From NCBI RefSeq assembly GCF_000282135.1, contig NZ_AKJW01000010.1:1-64000 (forward strand): 64,000 bases of DNA, read 5' to 3'. The notes below the pieces were generated by a model, which was not told where the DNA came from, ran no database searches, and saw only the letters and a list, made by a program, of their open reading frames with translations. Source of the DNA: Herbaspirillum sp. CF444. Its GTDB lineage: Bacteria; Pseudomonadota; Gammaproteobacteria; Burkholderiales; Burkholderiaceae_D. Positions 10,418-20,240 of the stretch are shown piece by piece; position 1 is the first letter of the stretch; every line of letters begins with the position of its first letter. A program made the translations under genes and the position numbers.

Positions 10418-11839
10418 GTGGGCCGGCTGTTCTGGAAGTTCTTTTTCTTCATCATGGTGGCGCAACTGACCGCCATTATTGGCGTGGGCATCATGTTTTC
10501 GTTCGAGAACCGCGAACGCAATCAGCGCGCCACCGAAATCGATCTGAGTCCACCGGCCGTCTTCACCATCCGTTCCGCTGCGGCGACACTGCAATACGGC
10601 GGCACGGAAGCCTTGCGCAAACTGATCCTCAACGCCGGGCGTCATCAGGTGTATGCGGTCGACGAAAGCCAGCACGAACTGCTGGGACGTCACGTCAATC
10701 CACGGCTGGTGGAGGAAGCGCGCGCCTTGCTGAGCACTGAAGACCATCGCCGCGTGGTGGAAGAAGTCAAAGCTGCCGACGGGCACACCTACCTGCTGTT
10801 TCTGCCGTCCCCCTTGCGTCTGGATAATATGCCTGGGGACCGCCATGAGAATCCGCCGCCACCGCCGCCAATGCAACAGCAGCCTCCATTTTTCTTTCCG
10901 ATGATGCCGATGCTGGTATCGACCGTGGCCAGCCTGTTTTTCGCGATGCTGCTGGCCTGGTATTTTTCGCAGCCGATCCGCCAGCTCAAATCCGCGTTTG
11001 CCAATGCGGCTTCGGGTAATCTGGATGACCGCCTGGCGCCGTTGATGAGCAAGCGCAGCGATGAACTGGCCGATCTCGGCCGCGATTTCGACAGCATGAC
11101 CGATAAACTGCGCGCCCTGATGGAAAGCCAGCGCCGTTTGCTGCACGACGTATCGCACGAATTGCGCTCGCCCATCGCCAGATTGCAAGCCTCCATCGGA
11201 CTGGCCCGCCTGCAACCGGAAAAGACCGCCGCCACGCTGGAACGTATCGAGCGCGAAGGCGTGCGCATGGACAAACTGGTCGGCGAATTGCTGACGCTAT
11301 CGCGGCTCGAAGCCGGCGTCACCGGCGCCATGGAAGACCAGATCCGTATCGAAGACTTGCTCGGGGAAATCATCGACGATGCGCGTTTCGAAGCCGAATC
11401 CGTCAACCGTCACGTCGACGGCAAGGCCAACAGCGACGTCGTCATCAAAGGCGGCACCGAGCTCCTGTATCGCGCCATTGAAAATGTCGTGCGCAACGCC
11501 ATCAAGCAAACCGCCATCGACACCACCGTCGGCATCAACACGCAAGTCGACAGCGAGAAACAACACGTACGGATCTCCGTCGTCGACCGCGGACCGGGTG
11601 TACCGGAAGATGAACTGCAACTGATCTTCGAACCGTTTTTCCGCAGTACCCGCACGCAAAAAAATACGCACGGTTACGGCCTCGGCCTGACCATCGCGCG
11701 CCGCATCATCGAGGCGCATGGCGGCAGCATCCGAGCTTCCAATCGCATAGACGGCGGCTTGTGCGTGAACATCATGCTGCCTTACGACTGCATCGAAACC
11801 GCGGCGGCGTCCGCCTGCGACAACGACCGCAACGCGTAG
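10418..11839 (+). CDS. cpxA: CpxA-type sensor histidine kinase
   Basis: A 473-residue inner-membrane kinase that starts at GTG 10418, with AAGGAG 5 bp before the start. TM1 is at about 6-28, a periplasmic sensor at 29-160, TM2 at about 161-182 and HAMP at about 183-233. The phospho-acceptor is His247 in LLHDVSHELRSPI. The ATPase has N-box ENVVRNAIKQT and G-boxes DRGPGVPEDE and GYGLGLTIARRI. Just before TM2 the sensor contains a run of six prolines (146-151) followed by a Met/Gln/Phe-rich stretch, which is unusual. It forms an operon with the response regulator gene and ends at a strong bidirectional terminator. Confidence 0.85.
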   Translation: MGRLFWKFFFFIMVAQLTAIIGVGIMFSFENRERNQRATEIDLSPPAVFTIRSAAATLQYGGTEALRKLILNAGRHQVYAVDESQHELLGRHVNPRLVEEARALLSTEDHRRVVEEVKAADGHTYLLFLPSPLRLDNMPGDRHENPPPPPPMQQQPPFFFPMMPMLVSTVASLFFAMLLAWYFSQPIRQLKSAFANAASGNLDDRLAPLMSKRSDELADLGRDFDSMTDKLRALMESQRRLLHDVSHELRSPIARLQASIGLARLQPEKTAATLERIEREGVRMDKLVGELLTLSRLEAGVTGAMEDQIRIEDLLGEIIDDARFEAESVNRHVDGKANSDVVIKGGTELLYRAIENVVRNAIKQTAIDTTVGINTQVDSEKQHVRISVVDRGPGVPEDELQLIFEPFFRSTRTQKNTHGYGLGLTIARRIIEAHGGSIRASNRIDGGLCVNIMLPYDCIETAAASACDNDRNA

Positions 11840-11865
11840 AAAATAGTAAAACCGACTTGCAAAAA

Positions 11866-11897
11866 AAAGAGCCCGAAGAAGAATCTTCGGGCTCTTT
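11866..11897. terminator. bidirectional intrinsic terminator between cpxA and the SPFH gene
   Basis: A perfect 14-bp stem (11866-11879 with 11884-11897, 4-nt loop) has an A-run on the left and a T-run on the right. It separates two convergent genes and can serve both. Confidence 0.9.
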
Positions 11898-11916
11898 CCA
11901 TTTGGAACGCATAAGA

Positions 11917-12831
11917 CTATTTTTGCTGCGTCTTCACCACCTGCATGGCGCTGGCGATCAAGGTGCTGATGTCGCCCAGATTGGCCGGCACGATGATCGA
12001 ATTATTGGTCTTGGCCAATTGCGAGAAAGCCGCGACATACTGCTCCGCCACTTTCAGACTGACCGCATCCGCGCCGCCCGGCGACTGGATCGCGGCGGCG
12101 GTCTTGCGCAACGCTTCGGCGCTGGCTTCCGCAATCGCCAGAATGGCGGCAGCCTGGCCTTGGGCGCGATTGATCGATGCCTGCTTCTCGCCTTCGGACT
12201 TCGCGATGGAAGCCTCGCGTTCGCCGGTGGCGATGTTGATCTGTTCCTGCTTGCGACCTTCCGATGCGGCGATCAATGCGCGCTTTTCGCGTTCTGCCGT
12301 GATCTGCGCCTGCATCGCGTGCAGGATTTCTTTTGGCGGCGTCAAATCCTTGATCTCGTAACGCAGCACCTTGACGCCCCAGTTTTCCGCCGATTCGTCG
12401 ATGGCGCTGACGATGGCGGTGTTGATGTGATCGCGCTCCTCGAAGGTCTTGTCCAGTTCCATCTTGCCGATCACCGAGCGCAACGTGGTTTGCGCCAGCT
12501 GCGTGATCGCCGCAATGTAGTTGGAAGATCCGTAGGAGGCGCGCATCGGATCGGTAATCTGGAAATACAGGATGCCGTCGACCTGCAATTGCGTATTGTC
12601 GCGCGTGATGCAGACCTGCGGCGGCACATCCAGCGGGATTTCCTTGAGGACGTGTTTGTAGGCGATGCGGTCGATGAAAGGCACCACGATATTGAGCCCC
12701 GGTCCGAGCGTCGCGTGATATTTGCCGAGCCGCTCGACCACCCAGGCGTGCTGTTGGGGCACGACCTTGATGGTCTTGACGACGAAGATGATCGCGATGA
12801 AAAAGATGACCAGCGTTACGCTACCGAACAT
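11917..12831 (-). CDS. qmcA: SPFH/stomatin-like membrane protein
   Basis: A 304-residue stomatin/prohibitin-family protein close in length to E. coli QmcA. There is one N-terminal membrane anchor (about 3-20) and an SPFH domain (about 22-185, including VPQQHAWVVERLGKYHATL). An alpha-helical, charge-rich coiled region (about 190-255) and a hydrophobic tail complete it. The start at 12831 is well supported by AAGGAGAATTTCC before the ATG. Such proteins oligomerise in ordered membrane domains and often work with NfeD proteins and membrane proteases. The gene directly follows an NfeD-like gene (68 bp), which is the classical pairing. The specific client here is unknown. Confidence 0.88.
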   Translation of the reverse strand: MFGSVTLVIFFIAIIFVVKTIKVVPQQHAWVVERLGKYHATLGPGLNIVVPFIDRIAYKHVLKEIPLDVPPQVCITRDNTQLQVDGILYFQITDPMRASYGSSNYIAAITQLAQTTLRSVIGKMELDKTFEERDHINTAIVSAIDESAENWGVKVLRYEIKDLTPPKEILHAMQAQITAEREKRALIAASEGRKQEQINIATGEREASIAKSEGEKQASINRAQGQAAAILAIAEASAEALRKTAAAIQSPGGADAVSLKVAEQYVAAFSQLAKTNNSIIVPANLGDISTLIASAMQVVKTQQK

Positions 12832-12899
12832 GGAAATTCTCCTTATGAATGAAGCCTGGATAAAGCTTGATTACAACCTGGTTGAAGCCGGACTGACGC

Positions 12900-13343
12900 T
12901 CAATGCGAAACTGCGTGCGCGACGATCAGACGGCTGCCTCGCACTTCCCGGATGATGAATTGACCCGACTGGGCGGCATTGCCGGGAGCCAGTTCGACAT
13001 CCCATTCTGCGCCACGATAGCGCACGCGCGAAGTCGGCGTGCCGTCGAGCTCGGTCCACTGGTCGACCCGCACGCTTTGACCGATGTCCAGGATCACGTT
13101 CGGATCGCGTGCGGCCTTTTCCTTGTTCATTTTTCCGAACCGGCTGCGGCGCAGCAAACCTGTCGCGGCGAAGCCGATCGCCGCCGCCGCCAGGAGCTGC
13201 CATTCCGGAGAGCCGCCAAGCAAGGCGACGCCGCCGCCCGCAGCAAGGCCGATGGCAATCATCAGCAAATAGAATGTGCCGGTAAAGAGTTCCACCCCGA
13301 CTGCCAGTCCGGCCAATACTAACCATATCGCCCAGTCCATCAT
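12900..13343 (-). CDS. NfeD-like membrane protein
   Basis: A short NfeD protein (147 residues) of the kind paired with stomatins (compare E. coli YbbJ). Hydrophobic segments run from about 4 to 62 (WAIWLVLAGLAVGVELFTGT and further), followed by a soluble OB-fold NfeD domain (about 85-145). The start at 13343 is chosen because AAGGAAAA lies about 7 nt upstream. A second ATG follows immediately at 13340, and a longer frame from 13388 is unlikely. It precedes the SPFH gene in the same direction and probably shares its transcript. The OB fold is thought to support assembly with the SPFH partner. Confidence 0.85.
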   Translation of the reverse strand: MMDWAIWLVLAGLAVGVELFTGTFYLLMIAIGLAAGGGVALLGGSPEWQLLAAAAIGFAATGLLRRSRFGKMNKEKAARDPNVILDIGQSVRVDQWTELDGTPTSRVRYRGAEWDVELAPGNAAQSGQFIIREVRGSRLIVAHAVSH

Positions 13344-13425
13344 GTTGGTTTTCCTTTTGACGTGATGCAAGCCGCTGCTCGCAGGCAAGACTTTAACAGC
13401 CTATTGTCCGATATTGCTCAAAAAC

Positions 13426-13454
13426 AAAAACGCGGGCATGAAGCCCGCGTTTTT
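13426..13454. terminator. intrinsic terminator after ppsA
   Basis: A 12-bp perfect stem (13426-13437 with 13443-13454, 5-nt loop) with a GC core and A/T flanks lies 54 bp past the ppsA stop and before the NfeD-SPFH unit. Confidence 0.88.
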
Positions 13455-13507
13455 GTGCGTTCCGAAACCAGACAAGCGAACTTGTCCAGATTAGACCATA
13501 TGAGTGC

Positions 13508-15934
13508 TTACTTAGTGCCGGCAAGTTTCTGCCAGGTGTCGATGACCGAATCGGGATTCAAGGAGATCGATTCGATGCCCTGCTTCATCAGCCATTCGGC
13601 AAAATCCGGATGGTCCGAAGGGCCCTGGCCGCAGATGCCGACGTATTTACCCTTGGCCAGGCAAGTCGAGATGACCTTGGTCAGCAAAGCCTGCAAAGCC
13701 GGATCGCGCTCGTCAAAGTCGGCGGCCAGCAATTCCATGCCGGAATCGCGGTCCAGACCCAGCGTCAGCTGCGTCAGATCGTTGGAACCGATCGAGAAGC
13801 CGTCGAAAAACTCCAGGAACTGTTCGGCCAGGATCGCGTTGGACGGCACTTCGCACATCATGATGACGCGCAGACCGTTTTCGCCGCGTGTCAGGCCGTT
13901 CTTGCCGAGCAGGTTGATGACCTTTTCCGCTTGGCCCAGGGTACGCACGAACGGCACCATGATCTCGACGTTGGTCAGGCCCATGTCGTTGCGCACGCGC
14001 TTCATGGCCTGGCATTCCATTTCGAATGCTTCGGCAAAATCGGCAGCGAGGTAACGCGCCGCGCCGCGGAAACCCAGCATCGGATTTTCTTCATCCGGCT
14101 CATAGCGCGAACCACCGATCAGCTTCTTGTACTCGTTGGACTTGAAATCGGACAGGCGCACGATGACCGGCTTCGGCCAGAATGCGGCGGCGATGGTGGC
14201 GATGCCTTCGGCCAGCTTGTCGACGTAGAAGGCCTTCGGCGATGCATGGCCGCGCGCGACCGATTCGACGGCCTTCTTCAGGTCGGCATCGATGTTCGGG
14301 TATTCGAGAATCGCCTTCGGATGCACGCCGATGTTGTTGTTGATGATGAATTCCAGACGCGCCAGACCGACGCCGCCGTTTGGAATCGACTGGAAGTCGA
14401 ACGCCAGCTGCGGGTTGCCGACGTTCATCATGATCTTCAACGGAATCGGCGGCAGTTCACCGCGTGCGACTTCGGTGATTTCGGTTTCCAGCAGGCCGTC
14501 GTAAATTTTGCCTTCGTCGCCTTCGGCGCAGGACACGGTCACCAGATTGCCGTCTTTCAGAATATCGGTGGCGTCGCCGCAGCCGACCACGGCCGGTACG
14601 CCCAGCTCACGCGCAATAATCGCCGCGTGGCAGGTGCGGCCGCCGCGGTTGGTGACGATGGCGGCGGCGCGCTTCATGACCGGCTCCCAGTTCGGATCGG
14701 TCATGTCGGCGACCAGTACGTCGCCAGGCTGCACGCGTTCCATTTCGGAAGCATCGCGAATCACGCGCACCGGACCGGCGCCGATCTTCTGGCCGATGGC
14801 GCGACCGGTTGCCAGCACGGCGCTAGAGCCCTTGAGTTTGAAGCGTTGCTGCGCATCGGTCGCCTTTTGCTGCGACTTCACGGTTTCCGGACGCGCCTGC
14901 AGGATGTACAGCTTGCCGTCGCGGCCGTCCTTGCCCCATTCGATGTCCATCGGACGCTCGTAGTGCTTTTCGATGATGGTGGCGTACTTGGCCAGTTCGA
15001 CGATTTCGGCGTCGTTGAGCGAATAGCGGTTGCGCAGCTCGACCGGCACGTCGACGGTCTTGACCGAGCGGCCTGCCTTGGCTTCGCCGGTGAATTCCAT
15101 CTTGATCAGCTTGGAGCCGATGTTGCGGCGGATGATCGGCAATTTGCCTTGTTCCAGCATCGGCTTGTGGACGTAGAACTCGTCCGGATTGACCGCGCCC
15201 TGCACCACTGTTTCGCCCAGACCATAGCTGGAAGTGATGAAGACCACGTCCTTGAAGCCCGATTCGGTGTCGATGGTGAACATCACGCCGGCGGCGCCGA
15301 CGTCGGAGCGCACCATGCGCTGCACGCCGGCCGACAAGGCGACTTCAGCGTGGGTGAAGCCCTTGTGGACGCGATACGAGATGGCGCGGTCGTTGTACAG
15401 CGATGCGAACACGTGTTTCATCGCTTCGAGCACGTTGTCGATGCCGACCACGTTCAGGAAGGTTTCCTGCTGGCCGGCAAAGGATGCGTCGGGCAAGTCT
15501 TCGGCGGTCGCGGACGAGCGCACGGCGAAAGACATTTCACTGGTGGAATCGGCAACCAGTTTGTCGTAGAAGGATTTGATCTGCTGTTCCAGCGCGGGCT
15601 GGAAAGGCGTGTCGATAATCCATTGACGAATCTCCGCACCGGCTTGCGCCAATGCACGCACATCTTCGATGTCCAGCGTGACGAGACGATCTGCAATGCG
15701 TTGGGCCAGCGTTGCGCCGCCATTTGCACTGTGTTCCAGAAAGTCGCGGAACGCCTGCGCCGTCGTGGCAAAGCCACCTGGGACGCGGACTCCGGCACCG
15801 GCCAGCTGGCTGATCATTTCACCCAGCGACGCGTTCTTGCCGCCGACGGACTCGACGTCCGTCATGCGAAGATTTTCAAAGGAGACTACGTATGCGGCCC
15901 CCTGGGCAGAACCCATGTTTACTGCGTTGGACAT
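13508..15934 (-). CDS. ppsA: phosphoenolpyruvate synthase
   Basis: PEP synthase converts pyruvate and ATP to PEP, AMP and phosphate, the entry to gluconeogenesis from three-carbon acids. The 808-residue protein is of normal length. It has the N-terminal nucleotide-binding domain ([11 protein letters not shown] at 30-40 and [20 protein letters not shown] near 135-154), then the phosphohistidine swivel domain. There GGRTCHAAI places the catalytic His at 436 and the regulatory Thr at 434. The C-terminal PEP/pyruvate TIM barrel has [12 protein letters not shown] and [17 protein letters not shown]. Its dedicated regulator gene ppsR is divergent and 330 bp away. The start at 15934 has an AGAGG ribosome site. 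Confidence 0.97.
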   Translation of the reverse strand: MSNAVNMGSAQGAAYVVSFENLRMTDVESVGGKNASLGEMISQLAGAGVRVPGGFATTAQAFRDFLEHSANGGATLAQRIADRLVTLDIEDVRALAQAGAEIRQWIIDTPFQPALEQQIKSFYDKLVADSTSEMSFAVRSSATAEDLPDASFAGQQETFLNVVGIDNVLEAMKHVFASLYNDRAISYRVHKGFTHAEVALSAGVQRMVRSDVGAAGVMFTIDTESGFKDVVFITSSYGLGETVVQGAVNPDEFYVHKPMLEQGKLPIIRRNIGSKLIKMEFTGEAKAGRSVKTVDVPVELRNRYSLNDAEIVELAKYATIIEKHYERPMDIEWGKDGRDGKLYILQARPETVKSQQKATDAQQRFKLKGSSAVLATGRAIGQKIGAGPVRVIRDASEMERVQPGDVLVADMTDPNWEPVMKRAAAIVTNRGGRTCHAAIIARELGVPAVVGCGDATDILKDGNLVTVSCAEGDEGKIYDGLLETEITEVARGELPPIPLKIMMNVGNPQLAFDFQSIPNGGVGLARLEFIINNNIGVHPKAILEYPNIDADLKKAVESVARGHASPKAFYVDKLAEGIATIAAAFWPKPVIVRLSDFKSNEYKKLIGGSRYEPDEENPMLGFRGAARYLAADFAEAFEMECQAMKRVRNDMGLTNVEIMVPFVRTLGQAEKVINLLGKNGLTRGENGLRVIMMCEVPSNAILAEQFLEFFDGFSIGSNDLTQLTLGLDRDSGMELLAADFDERDPALQALLTKVISTCLAKGKYVGICGQGPSDHPDFAEWLMKQGIESISLNPDSVIDTWQKLAGTK

Positions 15935-16264
15935 AACAACCTCTAGTTTGATGATAAGAAATCTTCACACGGCCGGCAGTCGTCATTTGTTCTTTGTTAT
16001 TTTTTGACGAAGGCGACATAATCGATACAGAGGCTTGGCTCGACACCTGTTGCAGGTTCCGATACATGAGCTGAGATAATCGGCGCGCGGCAGTTCCGAC
16101 GGTGTTTGCAAGGGCAAACATCCAGAGGCATTCGGTCAACTTGCGCAGCACTGTCAGGATCATTTTGAGCTAGCTTCTCAATCTGTTGCATGGCATTTTA
16201 CAGGGTAGCCGGCAATTTTTTCATCCGGCCTGTTATTTTTTATTGTTTTCCTTTTAACAACACT
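15935..16264. other. divergent ppsA-ppsR intergenic region
   Basis: This 330-bp stretch should hold both promoters. No convincing sigma-70 box pair was found. It contains a perfect palindrome at 16103-16120, listed separately. Small open frames on either strand here lack ribosome sites and are not called. Confidence 0.6.
16103..16120. promoter_or_regulatory. palindrome in the ppsA-ppsR region, possible operator
   Basis: TGTTTGC and GCAAACA arms (7 bp each, perfect) are separated by four bases. The position between divergent genes suits an operator, but no known regulator could be assigned. Confidence 0.35.
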
Positions 16265-17119
16265 ATGCTCGATCTCGCACCGTCTGCCTGTCCCGTCCCT
16301 TTGCCTCCGGCCAACCGCACCGTCTTCTTCGTTTCCGATGGTACCGGCATCACGGCGGAAACGCTGGGACACTCCGTCCTCAGCCAGTTCGAGCTGCGCT
16401 TCAAGCAGGTGCGCCTGCCCTTCGTCGACACGCTGGACAAGGCCTACGACGCCACCCGCCGGATCAATGAAGTGGCCGAAACCGACGGCAAGGCGCCCAT
16501 CGTCTTCTCTACGCTGGTGAAAGCCGACCTGTCGGCGGTCATCCGCCAGTCGAAGGCGATGCACATGGATTTGTTCCAGACCTTCGTCGAACCGCTGGAA
16601 CAGGAACTCGGCGTCAAGTCGACGCACACCATCGGTCGCAGCCACAACACCGCCGATTCGGAAGAATACAAAAACCGCATTGAAGCGATCAATTTTTCAC
16701 TGGCGCATGACGACGGACAATCGAACAAGAATCTGGCCAGCGCCGACGTCATCCTGGTCGGCGTGTCCCGCTCAGGCAAGACGCCGACCAGCCTCTACCT
16801 GGCCATGCAGTACGGCATCAAGGCGGCAAACTATCCGCTGATCCCGGAAGATTTCGAACGCGAAAAATTGCCCAGCGGCCTGGTGAATTTCAAGAAAAAA
16901 ATCTTCGGCCTGACGATTGCGCCGGAACGCCTGTCGGAAGTGCGTAACGAACGCCGCCCCGGCAGCAAATATGCCGCGATCGAGAACTGCCGTTACGAAG
17001 TCAATGAAGCGGAAAAAATGATGCGCCGCGAAGGCATACGCTGGATGTCGTCCACCGCCAAGTCGATCGAAGAAATTGCGGCGACGATACTGCAGGAAAT
17101 CAAGCCGGATACGCGCTGA
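16265..17119 (+). CDS. ppsR: PEP synthase regulatory protein (kinase/phosphorylase)
   Basis: PpsR is a DUF299-family bifunctional enzyme. It inactivates PEP synthase by ADP-dependent phosphorylation of the Thr beside the catalytic His, and reverses this by phosphate-dependent phosphorolysis. The 284-residue protein has the N-terminal signature [19 protein letters not shown] and the P-loop GVSRSGKT at about 166-173, followed by a conserved Pro-Thr-Ser. Its target residue is present in the neighbouring PpsA (Thr434). ATG 16265 is chosen as the start. An upstream in-frame start at 16190 would add an atypical hydrophobic stretch. The ribosome site is weak. Confidence 0.95.
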   Translation: MLDLAPSACPVPLPPANRTVFFVSDGTGITAETLGHSVLSQFELRFKQVRLPFVDTLDKAYDATRRINEVAETDGKAPIVFSTLVKADLSAVIRQSKAMHMDLFQTFVEPLEQELGVKSTHTIGRSHNTADSEEYKNRIEAINFSLAHDDGQSNKNLASADVILVGVSRSGKTPTSLYLAMQYGIKAANYPLIPEDFEREKLPSGLVNFKKKIFGLTIAPERLSEVRNERRPGSKYAAIENCRYEVNEAEKMMRREGIRWMSSTAKSIEEIAATILQEIKPDTR

Positions 17120-17143
17120 TCAGATACGCCTGGTGCCCGTGCA

Positions 17144-17599
17144 TCAGGCGCTTGCTCTCGTGAACTGCGTATGCAGCAGATAGTCCTTGTGCGGCCCTTC
17201 GATACGCGTATGCAGATCGAAGCGATCCGCATCAATGAGGACATAACGGCCGTCATAACGATCGAGGATGCAGAGGTGGGTCTCCAGCGGCAGTAACGCT
17301 TTTTGCGTCCCGTCGTATCGATAGCTTTGATAGGCCTGCCCCGCCTGGACGCCATCGGCGAAAGCGACATGGACGACGTCGCCTTCCACCCGATAGTCGA
17401 AACGCCGGGTAAACGACACCACGCGTTGATCGGCGGCCAGACGCAACTGACCGGATTCCTTGTACTGCAAACGGTGCGCTTCGTCGGGATGAAACTCGGC
17501 GTGGCCTTCGGCTTCGCCGATGACGATTTCGTCAACGCCAAGCATGCGGCGCGTGAAGCGCCAGCGTCCGCTGAAATATGCGTAGAGATCGGGATGCAT
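17144..17599 (-). CDS. DUF6314-like protein
   Basis: A 151-residue soluble protein without signal peptide, apparently a small beta-barrel, lipocalin-like fold. The stretches FSGRWRFTRRM near the start and YLLHTQFTRA at the end resemble the DUF6314 family, which has no established function. ATG 17599 is preferred over a TTG at 17623. It ends 24 bp from the end of ppsR (convergent) and begins 45 bp after the upstream methyltransferase gene, so it could be the last gene of the lipid A/rnhB operon. No catalytic motif was recognised. Confidence 0.7.
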   Translation of the reverse strand: MHPDLYAYFSGRWRFTRRMLGVDEIVIGEAEGHAEFHPDEAHRLQYKESGQLRLAADQRVVSFTRRFDYRVEGDVVHVAFADGVQAGQAYQSYRYDGTQKALLPLETHLCILDRYDGRYVLIDADRFDLHTRIEGPHKDYLLHTQFTRASA

Positions 17600-17644
17600 G
17601 CGAGCGTCCGTCTTCGCCGTCAATACCGGTTTGGCGAACCGCGC

Positions 17645-18436
17645 TCAGCGGCCGCCCTGCCTTTGCCGGGCTTGCTCAAAGAAACACACTGCGGCAGCTG
17701 CAGCGACGTTGAGCGACTCCATCTGTCCCAGATGCGGAATCACCACTTTGATGCCGGCCGCTTCCATCAGGTCGTCCGCAACGCCCTGTCCTTCATGGCC
17801 GAACAGCCAGGCGACCTCTTGCGTGAGATCAATCTGGTAGATGGTTTCCTGTACGTACGAGCTGGTTGCGAGTACGGGAATCTTGCTCGCCTTGCAAAGG
17901 CTCAGTAAATCAGTTCCTTCGAAAATCTGCAGCAAAAAATGCGCCCCCATGCCGGCACGCAACACCTTCGGCGACCAAGCTGCAACCGTACCGGTTGAAC
18001 AGAATACCTGACGAATGCCGGCGGCAGCGGCGCTGCGCAAGATCGATCCGAGATTGCCGGGATCCTGCAGGCCGTCGAGCAAGACAGCCGATGTCGTCAA
18101 CACTGCCGGTGCCTGCGGCTGCGGCGTCGCAATCACGAGCAATAGACCGACACCATTTTCAACCTGACTCAAGGCCTGATACAGCGCATCCGGCAAACAG
18201 ATGCACTGACTGCCGGCCGCCTCGCATTGCGCCAGAATCGGTGCAACTTCGGCATGATGAACGGCGCTCTCGGCGACGACGCACAACTCGGGAATGCCGG
18301 CTTGCTGCAGATACGCTTGCGCCAGATGCACGCCGTCGAGCAGGCTGCGTCCCGCTTTGCGGCGCGCCTGTGCGCTGGTGGCGAACTGTTTGAGCTCCTT
18401 GTAGAGCGCATTGTCGCGAGAAGAGATAGCCTTCAT
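17645..18436 (-). CDS. SpoU/TrmH-family RNA 2'-O-methyltransferase
   Basis: A 263-residue SPOUT methyltransferase with an N-terminal substrate-binding domain and the three family motifs: DGLQDPGNLGSILRSAAAAG (motif 1), WLFGHEGQGV (motif 2) and VIPHLGQMESLNVAAAAAVC (motif 3). These form the knotted SAM-binding site, so it should methylate ribose in rRNA or tRNA. Whether the substrate is 23S rRNA G2251 as for RlmB or another site cannot be told from sequence alone. ATG 18436 lies 9 bp after the rnhB stop, so the two are probably co-translated. A TTG at 18442 is a less likely start. Confidence 0.88.
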   Translation of the reverse strand: MKAISSRDNALYKELKQFATSAQARRKAGRSLLDGVHLAQAYLQQAGIPELCVVAESAVHHAEVAPILAQCEAAGSQCICLPDALYQALSQVENGVGLLLVIATPQPQAPAVLTTSAVLLDGLQDPGNLGSILRSAAAAGIRQVFCSTGTVAAWSPKVLRAGMGAHFLLQIFEGTDLLSLCKASKIPVLATSSYVQETIYQIDLTQEVAWLFGHEGQGVADDLMEAAGIKVVIPHLGQMESLNVAAAAAVCFFEQARQRQGGR

Positions 18437-18445
18437 GGGCAATCC

Positions 18446-19069
18446 TCAGCCGCCGGCCAGCAAGGCGCGCACGGGCGCGTAAGACTTGCGATGCACCGGC
18501 GACACGCCGTGCAAGCGCAGACGTTCCAGATGCAATGCCGTCGGGTATCCCTTGTGCTGATCAAACGCGTAATGCGGATACTGCTCGTGCAACACCAGCA
18601 AGGCTGCGTCGCGCGCGGTTTTGGCCAGAATCGAGGCTGCCGAGATAGCCGGCACCTTGTCGTCGCCCTTGACGATGGCTTCGGAGCGGATCGTCATCAC
18701 CGGGCAACGATTGCCGTCGATCAACGCGAGCGTCGGAACGCTCTGCAGGCTTTCGACCGCGCGACGCATGGCGAGCATGCTGGCGTGGAGGATGTTGAGC
18801 TGGTCGATTTCATCTTCCGAACACTCTGCAATCGCCCACGCGATTGCACGATCCTTGATCTCGAGCGCCAATGCTTCGCGGCTGGCTTCGCTCAGTTTTT
18901 TGGAGTCGCGCAAGCCGACAATGGGGCGCGCCGGATCGAGGATGACGGCGGCGGCAAAGACCGGTCCCGCCAAGGGGCCGCGCCCCGCTTCATCGACGCC
19001 GCAAATGATTTCGCCGGCGTAATCGTCGAGCGCGAACAGCGACAAATTCGTATCGTTTTTCCTGGCCAT
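18446..19069 (-). CDS. rnhB: ribonuclease HII
   Basis: RNase HII cleaves RNA in RNA-DNA hybrids and starts removal of misincorporated ribonucleotides. The 207-residue protein carries the catalytic motif [14 protein letters not shown] (Asp26, Glu27), then LRDSKKLS and ALIDGN with the third acidic residue. [13 protein letters not shown] and [12 protein letters not shown] follow. The gene lies 6 bp downstream of lpxB, the widespread lpxB-rnhB arrangement. ATG 19069 is the natural start. Confidence 0.96.
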   Translation of the reverse strand: MARKNDTNLSLFALDDYAGEIICGVDEAGRGPLAGPVFAAAVILDPARPIVGLRDSKKLSEASREALALEIKDRAIAWAIAECSEDEIDQLNILHASMLAMRRAVESLQSVPTLALIDGNRCPVMTIRSEAIVKGDDKVPAISAASILAKTARDAALLVLHEQYPHYAFDQHKGYPTALHLERLRLHGVSPVHRKSYAPVRALLAGG

Positions 19070-19075
19070 ATTGCT

Positions 19076-20239
19076 CTAAGCTCCTTGCGCAAAACGCGCC
19101 TGCCGGCGATCCAGCAAGGTGCATACCGCTTGCGCGCTGACGTTGGCAGTATCGCGCAACAACGAATGATGCATATCGGTGAAACGTTGACGCAGGCTTT
19201 GCAGGTGCACGGGATCGTCGAGCTGCTTCCACAGTGCGTCGGCCAAGGCCTGCGGCGTGGCGGCGTCCTGCAGCAGCTCGGGAACGAGGAATTCGCGCGC
19301 CAGGATATTCGGCAAGCCGACCCACGGCTGATAGTTCATGTGCCGCATGATTTCATACGAAGCACGCATCATCTTGTAGGCGATCACCATCGGCTTCTTG
19401 TAGAGCGCGACTTCCAGCGAAGCCGTACCGGAAGCGACCAATACCGCATCCGCAGCCGCCATGGTCGCATGCGATTGACCGCTGACGATCCTGATGTCCA
19501 GATCGGCGCTGCCGGTCTGCGCGATCAACTGCTCGAAATACGCGCGCTGCTTTTCGCCGGCCATCGGCGCGACGAATTGCAATTGCGGCTCGCGCTGCCT
19601 GAGCAACCTGGCGGCGCCCAGAAAACTTGCCGTGTTGTACTTGAGTTCCGACATGCGGCTGCCGGGGAGAATGGCGATCACGCGCCGATCTTGCTGCAAG
19701 CCCAAAGCGGCCCGCGCGGCACGCTGATCGGGCTCCATGGGAATGATTTCCGCCAGGGGATGGCCGACATAGGTCACCGGCACGCCGGCCTTGCGATAGA
19801 TTTCTTCCTCGAACGGAAAAATCACCAGCATGTGGGACACCGCACGCGCAATCTTCTTGATGCGCCCGCCGCGCCAGGCCCAGATTTGCGGGCCGATGAA
19901 ATGCATGGTCGGAATGCCGGCCTCGCGCAATTGCTGTTCCAGCCCCAGATTGAAGCCGCCATAATCGACGCCGATGAATACCGCCGGACGCTCCGCCAGC
20001 AGTTGGTCGCGCAAGGCGTTCTGGATTCCCTTGATTTCGCGGTAGCGCGGGATGACTTCGAACAAACCTCGGACAGTCAGCTTGTCCATCGGCCAATCGC
20101 TGATGAAACCATGCTCCGCCATATGCGGCCCGCCGATGCCATGCAGGCGCGCATCCGGCAAACGCGGACGCAAGCCTGACAGCAGACGGCTCGCCAGCAG
20201 GTCGCCCGAGCTTTCGCCGGCGACCATGGCGATGGACAT
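19076..20239 (-). CDS. lpxB: lipid A disaccharide synthase
   Basis: LpxB (GT19) joins UDP-2,3-diacylglucosamine and lipid X to form the beta-1,6 disaccharide of lipid A at the inner face of the cytoplasmic membrane. The 387-residue protein has the N-terminal signature MVAGESSGDLLASRLLSGL, the conserved HFIGPQIWAWRGGRIKKI and the later SGTASLEVALYKKPMVIAYK. ATG 20239 is one base after the lpxA stop. A GTG at 20257 inside lpxA is the alternative start. It belongs to the lpxD-fabZ-lpxA-lpxB operon. Confidence 0.96.
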   Translation of the reverse strand: MSIAMVAGESSGDLLASRLLSGLRPRLPDARLHGIGGPHMAEHGFISDWPMDKLTVRGLFEVIPRYREIKGIQNALRDQLLAERPAVFIGVDYGGFNLGLEQQLREAGIPTMHFIGPQIWAWRGGRIKKIARAVSHMLVIFPFEEEIYRKAGVPVTYVGHPLAEIIPMEPDQRAARAALGLQQDRRVIAILPGSRMSELKYNTASFLGAARLLRQREPQLQFVAPMAGEKQRAYFEQLIAQTGSADLDIRIVSGQSHATMAAADAVLVASGTASLEVALYKKPMVIAYKMMRASYEIMRHMNYQPWVGLPNILAREFLVPELLQDAATPQALADALWKQLDDPVHLQSLRQRFTDMHHSLLRDTANVSAQAVCTLLDRRQARFAQGA

Positions 20240-20240
20240 C

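Noticed and set aside
11761-12852. A 363-codon plus-strand frame overlapping the end of cpxA and the SPFH gene
   Set aside because: It runs through a strong terminator and is antisense to a clear SPFH protein.
13610-15946. A 778-codon frame antisense to ppsA
   Set aside because: Same reason: PpsA has all its catalytic motifs and the antisense product has none.
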